Shown in pieces: positions 63,154 through 64,000 of a stretch of DNA of 64,000 nucleotides; position 1 is the stretch's first letter; every line of letters begins with the position of its first letter. Both the position numbers and the translations under genes were made by a program. The notes below the pieces were generated by a model. It saw only the letters and a list, made by a program, of their open reading frames with translations, ran no database searches and had not been told where the DNA came from. This stretch comes from CAZSBB01 sp964605235 (GTDB lineage Bacteria; Planctomycetota; Phycisphaerae; Phycisphaerales; Phycisphaeraceae), in contig CAZSBB010000036.1 of assembly GCA_964605235.1 (NCBI GenBank), positions 1-64,000 on the forward strand, in the 5' to 3' direction.

Positions 63154-64000
63154 ATGAGCAGTGTCGTGACCGACGCCACCACGCTCCCCAAGCTTTCAGC
63201 TTTGGGCGGGCGCATCCTGGTGGTCGATGATGAACCGATCAACCTCCGGCTGGTGCGCCGCTACCTGCGCGACGCCGGCTGCGTCGATGTGCTGGCGATT
63301 GAAGACCCGCGGCAGGTCTTGCATACCGCCCGCGAGCAGCAGCCCCATGTGATCCTGCTGGATGTGGTGATGCCGGGCATCTCCGGCCTCGACGTGCTGC
63401 GCCAGCTGCGCCTGGACCCCGACACGGCGCGCATCCCCGTGCTGATCCTCACCGCCAACGACGACAGCCAGACCCGCCGCCAGGCGCTGGAAAACGGCGC
63501 CACGGATTTCCTCACCAAGCCGCTGGACCCGGCGGAGTTGATCCCGCGCCTGCGCAATACGCTGATCTCCAAACAGCACGAGGACAGCCTGCGCCAGCAG
63601 GCCCTGCGCCTGGAGGACGAGGTGCGCCGGCGCACGCAGGAGATCGCCCGCACCCGCGTGGAGATCGTGCATTGCCTGGCGCGGGCTGCCGAGTACCGGG
63701 ACAATGAAACCGGCCAGCACATCCTGCGCGTTGGCCGCTTCAGCGCCATCATCGCCGAGCAACTGGGCCTGGACCGCGATTTCGTCGAACTGATCGAGCT
63801 GGCGGCGCCGCTGCATGACGTGGGCAAAATCGGCATCCCCGACGAAATCCTGCTCAAGAGCGGCAAGCTCACCAGCGACGAGTTCGAGTTCATGCAGAAG
63901 CACACCACCATGGGCGCGCGGGTGTTTCAATCGCTCGCCGATGGCGAGAGCAAAACCGTGCGCCGGCATCCGGAGATCGGCGGGCGCATCTTCGGCGAGC
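63154..64000 (+). CDS. REC-HD-GYP response regulator, partial (runs off the window)
   Basis: The first 282 residues are present. An N-terminal REC domain has ILVVDDEPINL, phospho-acceptor Asp in VILLDVVMPGISG, and switch Lys in FLTKPLDPAEL. A coiled-coil linker (DEVRRRTQEIARTRVEI) follows, then the start of an HD-GYP domain with HILRVGRFS and LHDVGKIGIPDEIL. HD-GYP proteins hydrolyse c-di-GMP; the diagnostic GYP loop is beyond position 64000. ATG 63154 is 13 nt after the hybrid kinase stop, behind AGGAAGG, so the kinase is its likely phosphodonor. There is no stop in the window. Confidence 0.93.
   Translation, partial: MSSVVTDATTLPKLSALGGRILVVDDEPINLRLVRRYLRDAGCVDVLAIEDPRQVLHTAREQQPHVILLDVVMPGISGLDVLRQLRLDPDTARIPVLILTANDDSQTRRQALENGATDFLTKPLDPAELIPRLRNTLISKQHEDSLRQQALRLEDEVRRRTQEIARTRVEIVHCLARAAEYRDNETGQHILRVGRFSAIIAEQLGLDRDFVELIELAAPLHDVGKIGIPDEILLKSGKLTSDEFEFMQKHTTMGARVFQSLADGESKTVRRHPEIGGRIFGE

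Noticed and set aside
60117..63242. 1041-codon minus-strand ORF
   Set aside because: Antisense to the second hybrid kinase and the start of the HD-GYP gene.
63196..63969. 257-codon minus-strand ORF
   Set aside because: Antisense to the REC-HD-GYP gene, whose REC and HD motifs are unambiguous on the plus strand.

Overview
The window looks like a GC-rich Planctomycetota chromosome, most likely Phycisphaerae or a relative. This is inferred from an LEPR-XLL-type N-terminal signature on a giant surface protein, a planctomycete-style pseudopilin, RHS/cadherin/Ig megaproteins, hybrid kinases and several palindromic intergenic repeat families. No rRNA or other phylogenetic marker is present, so the placement is tentative.

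Region 1 (1-8690, minus strand) is a complete type I-C CRISPR-Cas locus in canonical order: cas3, cas5c, cas8c, cas7c, cas4, cas1, cas2, leader, array. Only the leader-proximal end of the array is in the window. Two details go beyond a routine annotation: a well-placed internal start for Cas11c inside cas8c, and a cas1 start that appears to be CTG behind a strong Shine-Dalgarno. A truncated ThiF-like gene follows.

Region 2 (about 9600-29600) is accessory. A single gene encodes about 5888 residues: LEPR-XLL, fibro-slime, SdrD-B-like, Calx-beta, cadherin and Ig-like repeats, an RHS/YD shell, then a sharply AT-richer C-terminal tip. It is followed by a small two-helix membrane ORF, which fits a polymorphic toxin with its immunity protein. 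A REP-associated tyrosine transposase and a HigBA/RelE-type toxin-antitoxin pair come next.

Region 3 (29600-50740) is mostly housekeeping: tRNA-Ala(CGC), argJ, recO, an SLC13 transporter, a DHDPS-family aldolase, a Uup-type ABC-F protein, a pseudopilin, RidA, YraN, a SurA-like foldase, folC, a tRNA-dihydrouridine synthase and a fatty-acid desaturase. An isolated phage-like two-gene cassette sits within it. The DHDPS-family enzyme ends in a flexible linker plus an amphipathic helix resembling a bacterial-microcompartment encapsulation peptide.

Region 4 (50740-64000) has TonB/ExbD genes, one 1081-residue protein fusing all three AmmeMemoRadiSam components (radical SAM, AMMECR1, Memo), a KDPG/KHG aldolase, and a sensory cluster of two hybrid histidine kinases plus a REC-HD-GYP regulator cut by the window edge.

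Across the window several genes have a -10-like hexamer only 6-7 nt before the ATG and no Shine-Dalgarno, which suggests frequent leaderless mRNAs. At least five families of palindromic or inverted repeats fill the intergenic gaps.
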